NCBI RefSeq assembly: GCF_004379255.2
Contig: NC_056034.1
Span: forward strand, 40,406,887-40,470,886
Length of the DNA: 64,000 nt
Direction: 5' to 3'
From: Salvia splendens
Lineage: Eukaryota; Streptophyta; Magnoliopsida; Lamiales; Lamiaceae
The translations under genes were made by a program, and so were the position numbers. The notes under the pieces were generated by a model that was given only the letters and a program-made list of their open reading frames with translations, made no database searches and was not told the DNA's origin. Below, piece after piece: positions 1 through 15,000 of the stretch (position 1 is the first letter of the stretch; every line of letters starts with the position of its first letter).

Positions 1-37
1 TTATTCCCATAATTTGACTTGCTCCTATATCTTTCAG

Positions 38-3000
38 AACCTTGTACATTCTCAACGAGAATTGTAAGTTTTAGTTTTCACTGTAAGTTTTAGTTTTCAC
101 TTAAGCTCTGACTCTGTGCAGCTTTCAATGGACGTTGAGTGTTTAATAAACTTTAGTTGATTCAATTCAAATTTTGATGTAAGCACTCTGTCTTGTTAGA
201 CTTTCACGTGTTGATATGGTATCTTTGTTGTGTGTAAATTGGGCAAGTTAATACATAGAGTTGCTAATATTGTACTCCATATTCATTTTCTTGGGACATG
301 ATGATATTTCTTATTCCGGGGAGAATCTCTTACATGTTATTGACATTGGAATATCTGATTCTCTTAGGTGCATGTCTCAATTTGTGCAAGTGATTTGACT
401 TTGAAAGTGAAGCTGAATTCGTTGAAGATTATGGATGAACTTCAGAGTTCTCTATATGGACATTCTCAGTATTTCGCTTGTTCAGTTAACATTCATCAGC
501 ATCCAAGTAGCAACCCTAATTTAGAACAACTGGGGAAGGACATGCTTGCAGCTGGAGTTGAGGAGGATGATATCCTCAATGATGCAGATGACGACTTCAA
601 TGATGCACTGTCCGATTTTATGATTTCACATGACAATGTTGACACTATTGTCCATGAGATGGATTCGCCTAGTTTAAACTTTGTTGCAAACGATGTTTTC
701 TATGAGGCCTTGGGCTCTGATGATTCTGATTTTGTATCTGTCACATTCTTGAGAAGGAGCCCTGGTTCCCCTGATTATGATGGTATAGATACACAGGTAA
801 TATCTGAAAACACAATGTGATACTACCTCCATCTCTAAAAAATAGAAACTATTTCCATTTTGGGCCTTCTCTTAAAAACAGAAACTTTCTATTTTAAGAA
901 GTAGACCCCACAATCCACTAACTCTATTTCCACTACTTTTTCTCTTCTTCTCTCTTACTCTAATTTTTTTTCTCCCCCTCTCTCTTACTTTACCAATTAT
1001 TCTCTCTTATTTTACCAATTGTGCATTAAAACCTGTGCCGTTTCAAAAGGTTCTATTTTTCAAAGACGAAGGTAGTAGTAAACAAGAGTAGATACTGTGC
1101 AAGCTCGTGATAGTTTCTAAATTATGCGGTGAATGTTTCAGATGAGTGTTGAAATGGCAAAGCTGGAATTTTATTGCAACCGACCCACGCTTGTTTCTTT
1201 AATGGACTTTGGTGTTGATATGAGCTCCATAAATAGTGGAGCACGTACTGCAGACATCGAAAATCCGCCAGATGATCCTTTGGGGGAGAAAGATAAGGGA
1301 GAAGAACATGAGCCTGCACCATCCATTAAGGGACTACTGGGTTATGGAAAAGGTCGGGTTGTTTTCCATTTGAACATGAATGTTGATAGTGTCACTATGT
1401 TTCTCAATAAGGAGGATGGTTCTCAACTGGCTATGTTCGTGCAAGAAAATTTCCTTCTTGATTTTAAGGTATTTAGTAATGACTTTTGGGTGTTTGAAAT
1501 ATATGGATTAATGTTTTTTATGGAAACTCGTAGTGCATTATTTACTTTCTGTGACATGGTTTATGATTACAAATAATTTTTCCTCATTAAGGTTCATCCA
1601 AGTTCGCTTTCTATTGAGGGTACTTTAGGAAACTTGAGGGTTTGTGACCTATCACTTGGGCCTGATCACTGGTGGGGTTGGCTTTGTGATTTGCGCAACC
1701 AGGAAGCTGAATCCCTTGTACAGGTATATAAATGTTTTGCTTTGACGTTCCTTCTTACTTCATGTTTCCAACTAATGTTGCTTCCTTTCTTCCTTTGGCC
1801 TCTTTCCAGTTTAGCTTCACTTCTTTCAGTGTTGGAGATGATGATTATGAAGGATATGAATTCAGTTTGAGTGGCCGGATCTCTGCTGTTCGTATTGTTT
1901 TTCTTTACAGATTCGTCCAGGAGGTATATATTTTGGCTTTATAATCTTCCTCTTTGTTTGCACATAATCTATACACAACTCCATATAGGAGAGGAATTAA
2001 ATGAGTCCCCTGCTTATTGTGAGCCTGTGAGTCCCCCTTTTTTAATACTGCAACGGACATATAAAATTACTGAATCTGTTGTATAATTTACTGAACTCAA
2101 TTTAAAAAATAAAATTTAACTGGCTTTGAAACCTGGAGAATTTTGTTTTGTTTTTTAAGTTCAGTAAATTATATAGTGGATTCAGTAATTTAATATATAC
2201 GACTCGGTAATAAGGAAATAATAACCCAAAGAAATGATATACATTTATCTTTTTTTGTAAGAAACAAATTTTATTGAATACTACCACGCACAATAAGGTA
2301 ACGAGATGCACACCCAGTCTCCAAAAAAAAGAAGCTTTAATCTAAAACATTTAGCTTGAATCTCCAGTACTATCATTAACAGAAAATCCTTCGATTCTCT
2401 TAAGAGTTGGGGATTCGCGTTTGCTAGGTTTATCTTCAGCGCCATATATCCTTTTTACCAAGAGGATGAAAACCCCCACCCCACCCCCTGGTATAATCCA
2501 TTTAAAGACAAAATATTCAAGGGCCTGTCTAATCCATCCTTTTGTATATCAAGAAAGTAAACAAGGCCTTATAGTGACGGACTCTTCTTGGCAACTTGGT
2601 TTGCATGAATAAAATGGAAAATAAAAGGCCAGTGCATAATGTTTTTCTTGTTTACAGAAGTTTAACCATTAATCTGAATGTTTACATGCAGATAACGGCT
2701 TACTTAATGGAACTTGCCCCTCCTCGACCTGAAGAAGCAATAAAACTTGTTGACAAAGTCGCAGGAATCGAGTGGCTGATTCAGAAATATGAGGTTGATG
2801 GAGCAGCTGCCATAAAGTTCAACCTTTTGTTGGATAATCCAATTATTTTAGTTCCACGAAATTCACTGACCAGAGAGTTAGTTTTCTTTCTTGTTATTTC
2901 TCTCTGTGTTGGACTAAGGTTATATTTTGGTTCATTTACAAAAATGAAAACTTTCTTTCTGTGGACTTTCTAACTCTTTGTAACGCAATGATTTGGTGCT

Positions 3001-6000
3001 TCATCAAGTTATATTGCTGCTTTGATCTGTGTGGCTGGTCATATTACTTTATCTGTGGATTTGTGTTCTCTTAAATTACCTTAGACACCTTGAGTTTCTC
3101 CCCATTTCTCCACGTTATGCAGAAGAATGAAGTGGCTTTGTACGAGTGAACTAAAACACCTTTTGTATCTCTCAGTTTTTATTATAGATTTGCACTTTCT
3201 TGCCTTTCTCGCTTTAAAATATTTCCCCTTTCCGCCAGGATATGCTAATTTTGTTCTGCACTCAAGTACTATGAATGTGCTGATGCTAGTGTTGTTGGAT
3301 TGATGCCGAGTGCTTTTCTTTTGATAAGTTAAAAGACTTATTGATAGATCTTTTTTATTACTAATATATTTACTTCTGTTTTGAGTGGATATGTTAATTC
3401 AGTTTCTGTTGTCTACAGTTTCATCCAGCTTGATCTTGGCCTTCTGCGGATAAAAAATACGGCCACATGGCATGGATGTCCTGAGAAAGATCCTTCTGCT
3501 GTCCATCTTGATGTTCTTGATGCAGAGGTTAATATATTTATTCAAAGTATTGCATTTTTCCAATGGTGGCTTCCTCTGATTCTATTTCTTACAAACAGGT
3601 TTTGGGAATAAATATGGCTGTTGGAATTGATGGTTCTATTGGCAAACCAATGATAAGGGAAGGAAGAGAAGTTCACCTTTTTGTTAGGCGCAGTTTAAGA
3701 GATGTCTTTCGCAAAGTTCCGACATTTGGTTTGGAAGTTAAAGTAACCACTGTTCCAATTACTTGTTGTCCTGATTTTATGTTGTCATTAGTTCTCCATG
3801 GAAGATTATGTGATTATGAGTTTTTGTTGCTTTGATGCTTTCTTCTATTTCCTACGCTTTACACCAAAACATGATGTTTGACTGTAGCTGTCTTATAAGC
3901 CCAATTTTTTTGAATATTGATGAAACTATCAGTTACTAACAACTTAATAGCAGTAGTAAGTTGGATTTGATTTGCTGATTAATTTTTTTGTCTACTGATG
4001 AAATTCCTTGAGGAAGAAATTCGGTCTTAAATAGGCCCACCCATCTATCTTGATATAGAGGACCATCTCAATATCATCGATATTGATCTTTAATCGAGCT
4101 AATGTTCTCTCTGTAGCATTTAGGCCGAGTGACTATATAAAATTACATCGATATTTTCACCAAATGCATCCTCCTACATGTGTACATAAACAGTAGGAGT
4201 TTTATCATTTGAGGGGATGAATTTGCCTTTAATTAGAGGATGTATAATATTGCTTGGATTTTAAGGTTTTGGGATTGGGTTGAGTATAGATCAGTTCTCT
4301 TCTGTGCTAGGCCATGGGGGGTTTGCTACAGTTGCTTAGAATGTCAAGATGAATTAGAGGAGGTATTTATTTGATGAAGATCCAAATATTTATTTCATAT
4401 TTGTATACTTTATCTTGCAGATTACTGTAATGGCTTTATACCCTGTTATTTTAATTCGAGATCTTACCACCTTTTCATTTACCTTGACACTAGTATCCTC
4501 ATCTTGTGGAACAGGTTGGTTCATTGCATGCTGTGATGTCTGATAAAGAATATACTGTCATTCTTAATTGTGCCCTCATGAACATGAGTGAACAACCAAA
4601 TCTTCCTCCTGGTTTCCGCAACAGCAACTCTTCTGCGAAGGACACAATAAAATTGCTGGCTGATAAGGTGAACATGAATAGCCAGGTCCTTTTGTCAAGG
4701 ACTGTGACCGTAATGACTGTTGAAATGGACTATTTGCTGCTAGAGCTGTGCTATGGGGTTGACAAGGAATCGCCTTTGGCTCATGTCATTGTGAGTTTAT
4801 TTTTTATTCTTTCTTCTGTCTATTCAGTTTCTTCTTTCTATTTTTTAATTCGATGTGTATATCTTTCTTGCTTATGAATTTGTATCTTACCTGCAGCTTG
4901 AAGGTCTATGGGTATCATACAGGATGACATCCTTATCAGAAGCAGACCTATATGTTACTTTACCTAGGTTTTCAATTTTAGATATCCGCCCCAACACGAA
5001 GGCTGAAATGAGATTGATGCTTGGTTCGTGCTCTGATGTCACAAAGCAGATGTCTCCTGAACAAAATGTTGATTTACCAAATTCAACAATGTTCTTAATG
5101 GATGGAAGATGGCGAGTCTCATCTCAATCAGTTGTAGTTCGTGTGCAGCAGCCTCGTGTTCTTGTTGTTCCAGATTTTCTTCTGGCCGTTTGTGAGTTTT
5201 TCGTGCCAGCATTGGGCACCATTACGGGCAGGGATGAAATGATGGATCCCAAGAATGATCCAATTTCTAAGAAGAACAACATAGTGCTTTCTGCTCCTTT
5301 GTATAAACAAACTGAAGATGTAGTGCAGCTATCCCCAAGTCGACAACTTGTAGCAGATTCTGTCGGGATTGATGAGTACACATATGATGGCTGTGGTAAG
5401 ACAATACGCCTTGCTAGTGGGAAAGAAGAAAGTGAGTCACAATTTTTCATACATCGGCCTATTATTATCATTGGGCGGGGAAAGCATTTAAAGTTCACCA
5501 ATGTGAAATTTGAGGTAATATTACTTCTTCTAATCTACATGCTTTGTCCTTATCTTGGCTATTTCTTTGTTAGTTGTATTGCTAACTGGAAACTGTGTTG
5601 CCATACATTAAATATGGATTGTGGTTTTTACCTTTTCCCGTGTTGTGATGCTTCCTCTGTTGGATTTAGGAAGCAAATAAAAAAAATTACTATTGAGATG
5701 AGGAAATGTATGATAAGGAGGCTGAACTAAATTAGGGGCTAGGAAGTATGAACACAAAGAAACTGAAAACTCTCCCTGGCTTGAGACCAGTGTGGGAAGA
5801 TAGGAAGACACCAGTGTACTGACTAGCTAGTGTTAGCCTACTTCTGATATGAGTCTATTTCCTTCAGAGGAGTATATACTAAGATAGGATGCAATAAAAT
5901 CCCTTATTCGAGGAGATGTTCTATAAATCAGCTCCTTTGCAACAACGATCTTTTGTGTAGTTTCTCACTGTAGTACATAGATGATTGCTCTAACCTTCTA

Positions 6001-9000
6001 GCTATCCTGGACAAGTATACCGAGTATGTTATTGACAGCTCCCTGTGTACAACAACACCCCACCAATAAAAAATATAAAAATAAAGAGAGGCAGAGAAAG
6101 AGGGAAATGATTATGGAATATATTTTTTCAAAACAACATTCATTCAAAAACTCTTTTGCTGGACGTGTATATTTGTAATGCTGAGGGGCTATTCACTCTG
6201 TTCAATGTTTGCCATTTTAATGTCTCAGCTGCCTCTTTAACACCTCTATCTAACTTGCCTCCTGTCAGATCCATGCTAGGAAACACAGGAAGTTTGTATA
6301 AACTAACAGTGTTATTTCTGTTTGCTAATTCTTAGAATGGCTTGCTTTTGGGGAGGTATACATACATGGGCAATGATAGCTCCTACTCAGTTTCTGCAGA
6401 AGATGAGGTTGACATTTCTTATCTAGATGATAACTCTCTGGATAAAAACCGTCAAGACTCAAGGAACTTGGAAGAATCGTCACACATCTCCCACACTTCA
6501 GGGACAATTCAATCTGAATCTAGTGCAATGCCTAGTCTAAGTTTTGAAGCACAGGTAGATTTTCATAATCTATGGATACTTATTTTTTTTATTCTAAGTT
6601 CATTGATGTTGTGTTGCTTTATGTTTTTTTGCATGCATTATAAATCGAACTTGCATCTATGCAGTTGTCTTTCTACATGATCGACAAGTGTCATATTGAG
6701 AAACACGAATAATGCATAGTCTTACATTTCCTGTTTATATTATTGTACAGTTGATGTTCTGCAGTTGGGAATGAGAACTATCAGCTCTTCTTGATGCAGT
6801 TAATTTGTTTTGTTTAGCGACCTTATCTCCATTTGTTTTTCTTTTTCTTATCAGGTTGTTTCTCCGGAATTCACCTTCTATGACAGCAGTAAGTCATTCC
6901 TCGATGATTCTTCACATGGTGAAAAGCTTCTTCGTGCAAAAACTGATGTTAGCTTCATGTAAGTGTTCGATCCTCTCTAATTTAGCTCGGTTTTATTCAC
7001 ATTTTTGTGTAGAGAAAGACCTCCAAAAGGGAAAATCCATATATATTCAGGAAACGTGTGATGTGTGAAACTCACTTGATAAAGTCTGAACCCCTAATTA
7101 CTCTAAAAATCTTTCTCAAGAATTTAGGTCTACACCCAACCTTATGTCCTGCCCAGAAAACTCATCATCCCCACCCCTTTTGCACCCGACTGCCTTGGTC
7201 AGTGATCTACTGAACCCCAAACAAAATGAGGTAACTCTGATACCAAATGATAAGGACCAAACCCTAACTACTCTTAAAAGCTAGACTGGAGTGTAGGTTT
7301 GGACCCAACCTTTCCAGACCAGCAGACTCATCTACCCTCCATGCTGCCGGACACATCATTACTGAATCGCTATTTTGGGATATAAATTTTGTTACTGTCT
7401 GATATAGATTAGATCTATCTTCATGTTCCATATATATGGGGATTGATTCCAAGTGTCTAGAACTGATTTCATTGGTCACTGAATTTATTTCTTTCTTATT
7501 CTTCTCTTGTGATATAATATAACAATATTTCTTGTTTATTTTTTGGCAGGTTTGCATCAAAAGAAGATGATAAATGGATAAGATGCGTAGTGAAGGATTT
7601 GACAGTAGAGGCTGGTTCCGGGCTTGTTGTACTTGATCCCGTTGATGTGTCTGCGGGATATACTTCAGTGAAAGATAAAATTAACACATCGATTGCATGC
7701 ACAGACATATATGTCCATCTTTCTTTGGGCGTTATTTCCCTTTTACTTAATCTTCAAAATCAAGCATCTGCAGCACTGCAATTCGGGAACACCGATCCCC
7801 TCGCCCCTTGTACAAATTTTGACCGAATGTGGTCGTCTCCAAAAGGTTGTTTATTGTGTTCCCATATTTTCCGTAGGATTGTTTTATTGCTATTTTTGTT
7901 GTTGGTATGTTATTATGTTTTTATTTGGATTTTCTCACTCTGTACTTTCTCCCTCCATTGCCATGGAAGAAGTATGTAAGGAAAAGACCAAAAATTTCCC
8001 CTGTTATGAAGTCTTATTAAACATATTATATTCTATTTATTTGCTCGCAGACAACGGGTGTCTCAGCAACCTGACATTTTGGAGGCCTAGAGCTCCATCA
8101 AACTATGTTATTTTGGGAGATTGTGTCACATCACGGTATTTCTGAAATGCATATTACTGTCGTTTAGATTTAGAGTTAATTTGACTATATTAGTTTTGGC
8201 CTGCTGGAGGAGCATGTGTTACTCTCTGTATCCATCTTTTTCCTTCCTCCTTTTTCTATTTGGGTAAGCTTTAACAAAAGACCATATCCTTGATTATGGT
8301 ATTTGTGTATAGAAGCTCGTTGGGTTTGCTAAGTTTTATCTTGTACTATCTCTATGCCATTATCTCCCCTGCAGTTTGGATGAACTTTGTTGCGACTTAG
8401 AGAAAGTTTGTTTGCACTGTGAATGTTCTGTTTCTTATCTACATCCCCCTCGTCCTCTGCCCTACCTTCCCTCCATCCTTGTGAAATTAGTAATGGTTTT
8501 TGTCATGTACTATTAGAAGGCTAGTCTCTACAGTTGGCAATGTAGGAGAAGTCCTTAATATTACATATCTTATATCTCTGAAAATTATGACAATTATTGG
8601 CTCTTTATGCAACTCTTTTGGTTTGGACATGTTTTGTTTGCATATGCAGTTGTTTACACTGTCATGGTCTAGTAACTCTCATCAATACATTATTTGGTAG
8701 GTTACAGGATTTACCTCGCGGTTAGCTATCTTGACATTTATTGATTCATTTTCTTGCTTTGCAGGCCCAGTCCTCCTTCACAGTCGGTTCTGGCTGTGAG
8801 TAATGCATATGACCGTGTAAGGAAGCCCCTTGGTTTTAAGCTCATTGCTTCATTTTCAAGCATTCAAGGCCAACAGACTGGTGAAGTCCCCTCAAACATT
8901 GACAATGACTGCTCTCTTTGGCTACCTATTTCACCTCCTGGTTACTTGGCGTTGGGATGTGTTGCACATGTTGGAAGTCAACCACCTTCAAATCACATTG

Positions 9001-12000
9001 TTCACTGTGTTCGTTCTGATCTAGTTACGTCAACAACAGCTTTTGAATGTTTACTCAATTCTCCTGCCAATCATATGTTTGAATCTGGATTTAGCATATG
9101 GCGACTAGACAACTGTCTTGGATCATTTTATTCCCATCCATCCACTGTTTGCCCTTCAAAAGACTTTTGCTTTGATCTGAATTTTCTTCTTTTGTGGAAC
9201 TCTAGCCAGCGGCAATCTTCATCAAATGAATCTCTCTTGGATTTTAATAGTAAAAAAGAATCAAGCCACCAGTCGAGTAACCATAGTGAAACTTCATCTG
9301 GCTGGGATGTTATAAGATCTGTTTCTAAACCAAGTGCATGTTATATGTCAACACCAAACTTTGAACGCATCTGGTGGGATAGGGGTGGCGACATTCGTCG
9401 ACCATTCTCCATATGGAGACCTATTCCTCGCCCTGGATATACCATTCTGGGTGACTGCATAACTGAAGGGTTAGATCTTTTTATATAACTTATATGTTAT
9501 GTATATCATAGTGCTAGATGTATCATTTGTTGCTTATTTTTGTCTTTGATCTGCTTCTCAGCTTGGAACCTCCTCCACTTGGCATCATTTTCAAAGTTGG
9601 TGACCCTGACATTTCTGCAAAACCCTTACATTTTACGAAAGCTGCTCATATTGGGAAGAGAGGCACAGAGGAAGTTTTCTTCTGGTACCCTGTTGCTCCT
9701 GCTGGTTATGTTTCTGTTGGATGTTTAGTAACGCTACATGATGAAGCACCCTCTCTGGAATCTGTTTGTTGCCCAATAATTGATTTGGTTAGTCAAGCTA
9801 ACATACCTGAGGCGCCTCTATCAAAATCGTCAAGTTCGAAAGCACCTAATTGCTGGAGTATTTGGAAAGTTGAGAATCATGTTAGTATCAGATTTAAAAA
9901 ATTGTTTAACATCCTCAGCGTTTCTGCCTAAACAGTCCATTCACTTGAAGTATTTTTCGTTTACCTTACTTGTTTCTTTTTGCAGGCCTGCACATTTCTT
10001 GCTCGTTCTGACCTTAAAAAACCAAATATCACATTAGCTTTTGCTATTGGTGATCAAATGAAGCCAAAGATAAGGGATAATGTGAACGCTGAGATGAAAA
10101 TAAGATACTTTTCCCTCACTATTCTGGACAGCTTCTGTGGAATGGTAGATTAATTTCCCTTGCCATGTTAACTATTGCTTAATTTTGTTTTCCTGTTTGA
10201 TCTTATACTTCTTGTTTACCAGATGACTCCTTTGTTTGACGCCACAATCACCAACATCAGGCTAGTAATTCAAGGTGGTCTTGATGCAATGAGTGCATGC
10301 CTGGTTTCTAATCTTGCCGCATCAACATTCAATGTCCATTTAGAGGCATGGGAGCCATTTGTTGAGCCATTTGAAGGAATATTCAAGTAAGAATTTTTTG
10401 TTCCCATTTTATTTTACTTTTGGTCGCAGCTCAATAACTTATATGTGAACCATCAGCAATCCTATTGCGCTAATAAATCATCCTTATTTCAAGGCTCGAA
10501 ACGTGTGAAACCAATCTTATCCAACCAATAAGAATAGCCAAAAAAATTCGAGTTTCAGCAGCCAGTATACTGAATGTGAATCTTAGTGCTGCCAATGTCG
10601 ATACCTTAGCACAAGCCACTGCTTCATGGCGAAAGCAAAGGGAGTTCGAGGAGAAAGCAATGAGATTGTATGAGGTCTGATGATTCCTATTTTCATCCCT
10701 GGACACTCTTTCAGAACTTACTTTTTCTCGTGTTTCTTACTGCTGGCTTGCTTGCGCAGGAAGCTGCTGGTCCTGATGAATCTGTCAAAAAACCATCCCA
10801 GTTGGCTTTGGATGAAGATGATTTTCAGACCGTGACAGTGGAAAATAAACTTGGTTGTAATGTATATCTGAAAAAGGTGGAGGATGATTCTGATACGATT
10901 AATTTATTGCCTGACAATGATCATGCCACTTTGTGGATACCGCCTCCAAGATATTCTGACAGATTAAATGTTTCGGATGAATCAAGGGAACCTCAGTGCT
11001 ATGTTGGAATTCAAATAGTTGAAGCAAAGGTTGTTGGCTTACATTGTTCACAAATTGATAACTCTATTTCTTTAAACATATGAAATTGATTTAAGTTTTC
11101 GATTGTCATGGTAATTTTCTACAGGGTTTACCCCTTGTTGATGATGGAAATAGTCATCAATATTTCTGCGCTTTGCGCTTACTCGTGGAGAATCAGGAAG
11201 CTAATTCGCAAAAGGTTTTTCCTCAAAGTGCAAGAACAAAGTGTGTTAAACCAGTAACTGATAAAGTAAATGATTTTGATGAAGGCACAGCTAAGTGGAA
11301 TGAACTCTTCCTCTTTGAATTTCCTAGAAAGGTATGAATATCAAATTCTCTACAGCTAATTTTAACTGTTAAAATATTTGAGGCAGAATATCCAACGATA
11401 CATAATACTCCCCCCCCCCCCCCGTCCCACTTTAGGAGTCCCGGTCACTTTTGCACAAAACGGGTGCAAAAGTGACCGGTACTCCTAAAGTGGGACGGAG
11501 GGAGTAACTTAAGATGAATTTCACTTCCCACTCCTCCCAAAACCCTGCCTTTGGGTTCAGGAGCTAGAAGAGTAGGCATATGAGGCTAAGAGGCAGCAGC
11601 ATTGCCTTCAGTGATGCTATGCTTTACATTTTAGTTTTTACATGCCTAAGAATAGTGGGCTCTTTTGGTTCATGAGGAGGATTATTTTGGTGGAAATAAT
11701 TGGTCTGTTTTAAAATTGTCTCTATTTGGTTCGCTTCAATTACTTTAAGTTATGTATAAGTCTTGTAGGGAGTGGCTATGCTGGAGGTGGAAGTGACGAA
11801 CCTTGCTGCCAAAGCCGGTAAAGGTATCAGCCAGTTCTTCTTGCAACTCTAGAAATGATTCTTTACTACTTTTTTCAATTTTGATTGACACTGTTTATGT
11901 AATCCATATATTGATGTTGATGGGTTACCTTAATGTTAAACAGTGCATTTGACGTACATTACCTTTTTCATTTTTTGTGTTTTTCTTATTAATCGACCCG

Positions 12001-15000
12001 ATGTGCATTTTTTTTTCTTTGAAGAATTGTCCACTAGAAATAAACAATAATTATTTTCATGGTCTATAATTTAACGTTTATAGCATAGCCTACCGGGATT
12101 GTACTCTTGATTATATTATGTATCACTTGAATATATCTGGGATATGCTTGTCAGACTTCCTGTTGATCTAACGCCTCCTTTTTGGTCAATACCAGGAGAG
12201 GTGGTGGGTGCATGTTTAATTTCTGTTGGACAAAGTATGGGCATGCTGAAAAAGGTTGCTTCTGTTAAAATGCTCCATCAAACACCTGATGTTCAGAGTA
12301 TTACATCATATCCACTACGGAAAAAGGTTCGTGGACCGGTATCCTATCACCTTTTGGCTTAAGTTCCTAGTATATTTTCTTCACTTCTTGACTATTTCTT
12401 TGTTCAGGGCCACAATTTCGGGGAATTGCATTCTGGTTCCAACCTTTTGGTTTCCACTTCTTTCATTGAGAAGAGCATGGTTGCTGATTTTGACAATAAA
12501 CAGGGAGATACAAACGGACTAGACAGAGATATGGGTTTCTGGGTTGCACTTGGCCCAGAAGGTCCATGGGATGGCTTTCGTTCATCACTTCCTCTATCAG
12601 TGATTACCAGGAAACTAAAAGATGATTTTGTGGCTTTAGAGGTCTCTATGAAAAATGGGAAGAAGCATGCTGTTTTCAGGGGTCTTGCTATTGTGACAAA
12701 TGATGCAGATATCACACTGAATATTTCAACATGCCATGCGTCAGTGATTTATGATTCTTCTAGAACTAACCGGAGCAACGTTCTCGTTGAAGAAATTTTT
12801 GAAAACCAGCAATGTCAAGCATCTGGTTGGGGTAATGATGGTGACAATTGTCCATTGCGTTGGAGTACTAGGGATTTCTCATTCTCATCAAAAGTGAGTT
12901 TATTTATAACTATTTTAAAGGTCTTGGTGTTATCGTGCAATTAATAAGTTTTTCTTACTTTGTTCTTGCTTTCCCCGAAGGAGTTCTTTGAACCTCCTCT
13001 TCCCCCTGGGTGGAAATGGGCATCAACATGGTCTATCGACAAATCCCAATTTGTTGATACAGATGGTTGGGCTTATGGGCCTGATTATCAGACTTTAAAA
13101 TGGCCTCCAAGTTCTCCGAAGTCGGGGACAAAAAAAGCCTTTGATGCTGTTCGTCGAAGAAGATGGACCCGTACGAGGCAAGAAGTTGATGAACGGGCCA
13201 TAAAAAACCAAAATTTTCTTGATATTACCATATGTCCAGGTGACTCTGCAGTTTTACCATGGAGAAGCACGTCCAAAGATTCTAACCAGTGTCTACAAAT
13301 TCGTCCATCCACTGATCATTCTGAAATTTCCTATGCTTGGGGCCGTCCAGTATCACTTGAGAAGGATTCATCATCAGTCGATCATGCTTCACTTTCTCGT
13401 CAAAGTACCATGAAGTCTGTGAATAAGACCCAAACTTCTCCACTAAGGCTGGATCATTTAGAGAAGAAGGATCTTCTTTGGTGTTGCCCAGGGTCTAATG
13501 GTGGATTATTTTGGCTCTCTGTTGGCACAGATGCATCAGTTCTACAGTCAGATCTTAATACTCCTGTTTATGATTGGAGAGTATCAGCCAGTGCTCCATT
13601 AAGGTTGGAGAACAGACTTCCTTGTTCTGCAGAATTCAAAATATTGGAAAGACTAAAAGATGGTAAAAATATAGAAAGACAGGTTGGTTCTGTATCATCA
13701 CGAGGAACTGTACAGATATACTCTGCTGACATACGGAACCAAATATATATAATGTTAACTCTTCAGTGTGGCTGGGTTATGGAAAAGGTATTTCACTTTG
13801 TTTATGTGCATGAGCATGTTTCTGAATGTGCATAATACTCTTGTTTCACAAACTTATCTGATGAATTTCTTCCTTCTGTCTCTTCACGTAATATAATCAG
13901 GACCCTGTTCTTATTTTTGATATGGCAACTGCTACTCATGTTTCATCATTTTGGATGCTTCACCAGCAGAGAAAAAGGTGCAGTCTCTGAATTCTTTGAT
14001 ATCTGTTTCAATATTTATATTTGCCCCTTTTTCCGTCTGCTCTTACATTTGAGAAGTTGGATTTGCCTTATTGATCACGTAGTTCATGTGAAGAATGGTG
14101 TCAGTGGCACATATACTGATTTATTTTCTTTTTATTGGACGTTATGTTCTCTATACTCCGTGTTTGTTTTACAGCCACCAACTTCTCATATTGATGTATT
14201 TGGAGGCATCCCAGCAAGAACAAGTCCTCTCATCTAGTGATCTGTTGAAAAGTGATGTTAGATTGTCTGTTAGTTTTATTTAGAAGTCCTATGTGAAACT
14301 GAAGGCCCTGAGGACTTTTATCTTAATATTAGAAGTTATGATGTGATTTATGACCCCTATAACTTAGGTACAAGTTGTGAGTGCTTAAATGATCAAATGG
14401 ATTTTTTATAAAAGACCCAAGGGATAATGCCCTGCCTTAATGAGGTTTGGTAGCTGATTTTATTAGGAATTGGTTTATCTTTAGTATAATTCCTTTGCAA
14501 TTCCTTTGATACAGGAGGTTACGGGTCAGCGTTGAGCGTGACTTGGGGGGGAGTACGACTGCCCCTAAAACAATAAGGTTTTTTGTTCCCTATTGGATAA
14601 GTAATGATTCCTCCCTCCCTCTAACATATAGAGTGGTGGAAACTGAACCAATTGAAACTGGGGACAAGGACTTTTTTTTGGGCACCAAATCTTTTAAAAG
14701 ATCTTCATCGAGATATGCTTCAACCTCAATGAGTGGGGGACATGTTGATATGAAGAGAAATATCCAAGTATTGGAGGCTATTGAAGATACCAGTCCAATA
14801 CCAAGTATGCTTTCTCCACAAGACTATGTTGGTCGTGGTGGTGTTATGTTGTTTTCAACACGAAATGATATGTATTTGTCCCCAAGGGTGGGCATAGCCG
14901 TTGCTCTTCGAAATTCTGTCAATTTCAGTCCTGGGGTATCACTTCTTGAACTGGAGAAAAAGGTGATATGGTGCCTATAATTCAAAGTTTCTTTTCTGTT

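Noticed and set aside
7080..7340. Two similar blocks about 180 bp apart in a VPS13 intron (CCCTAA(T/C)TACTCT and CACCCAACCTT-like)
   Set aside because: The similarity is loose and no ends or target duplication could be defined.
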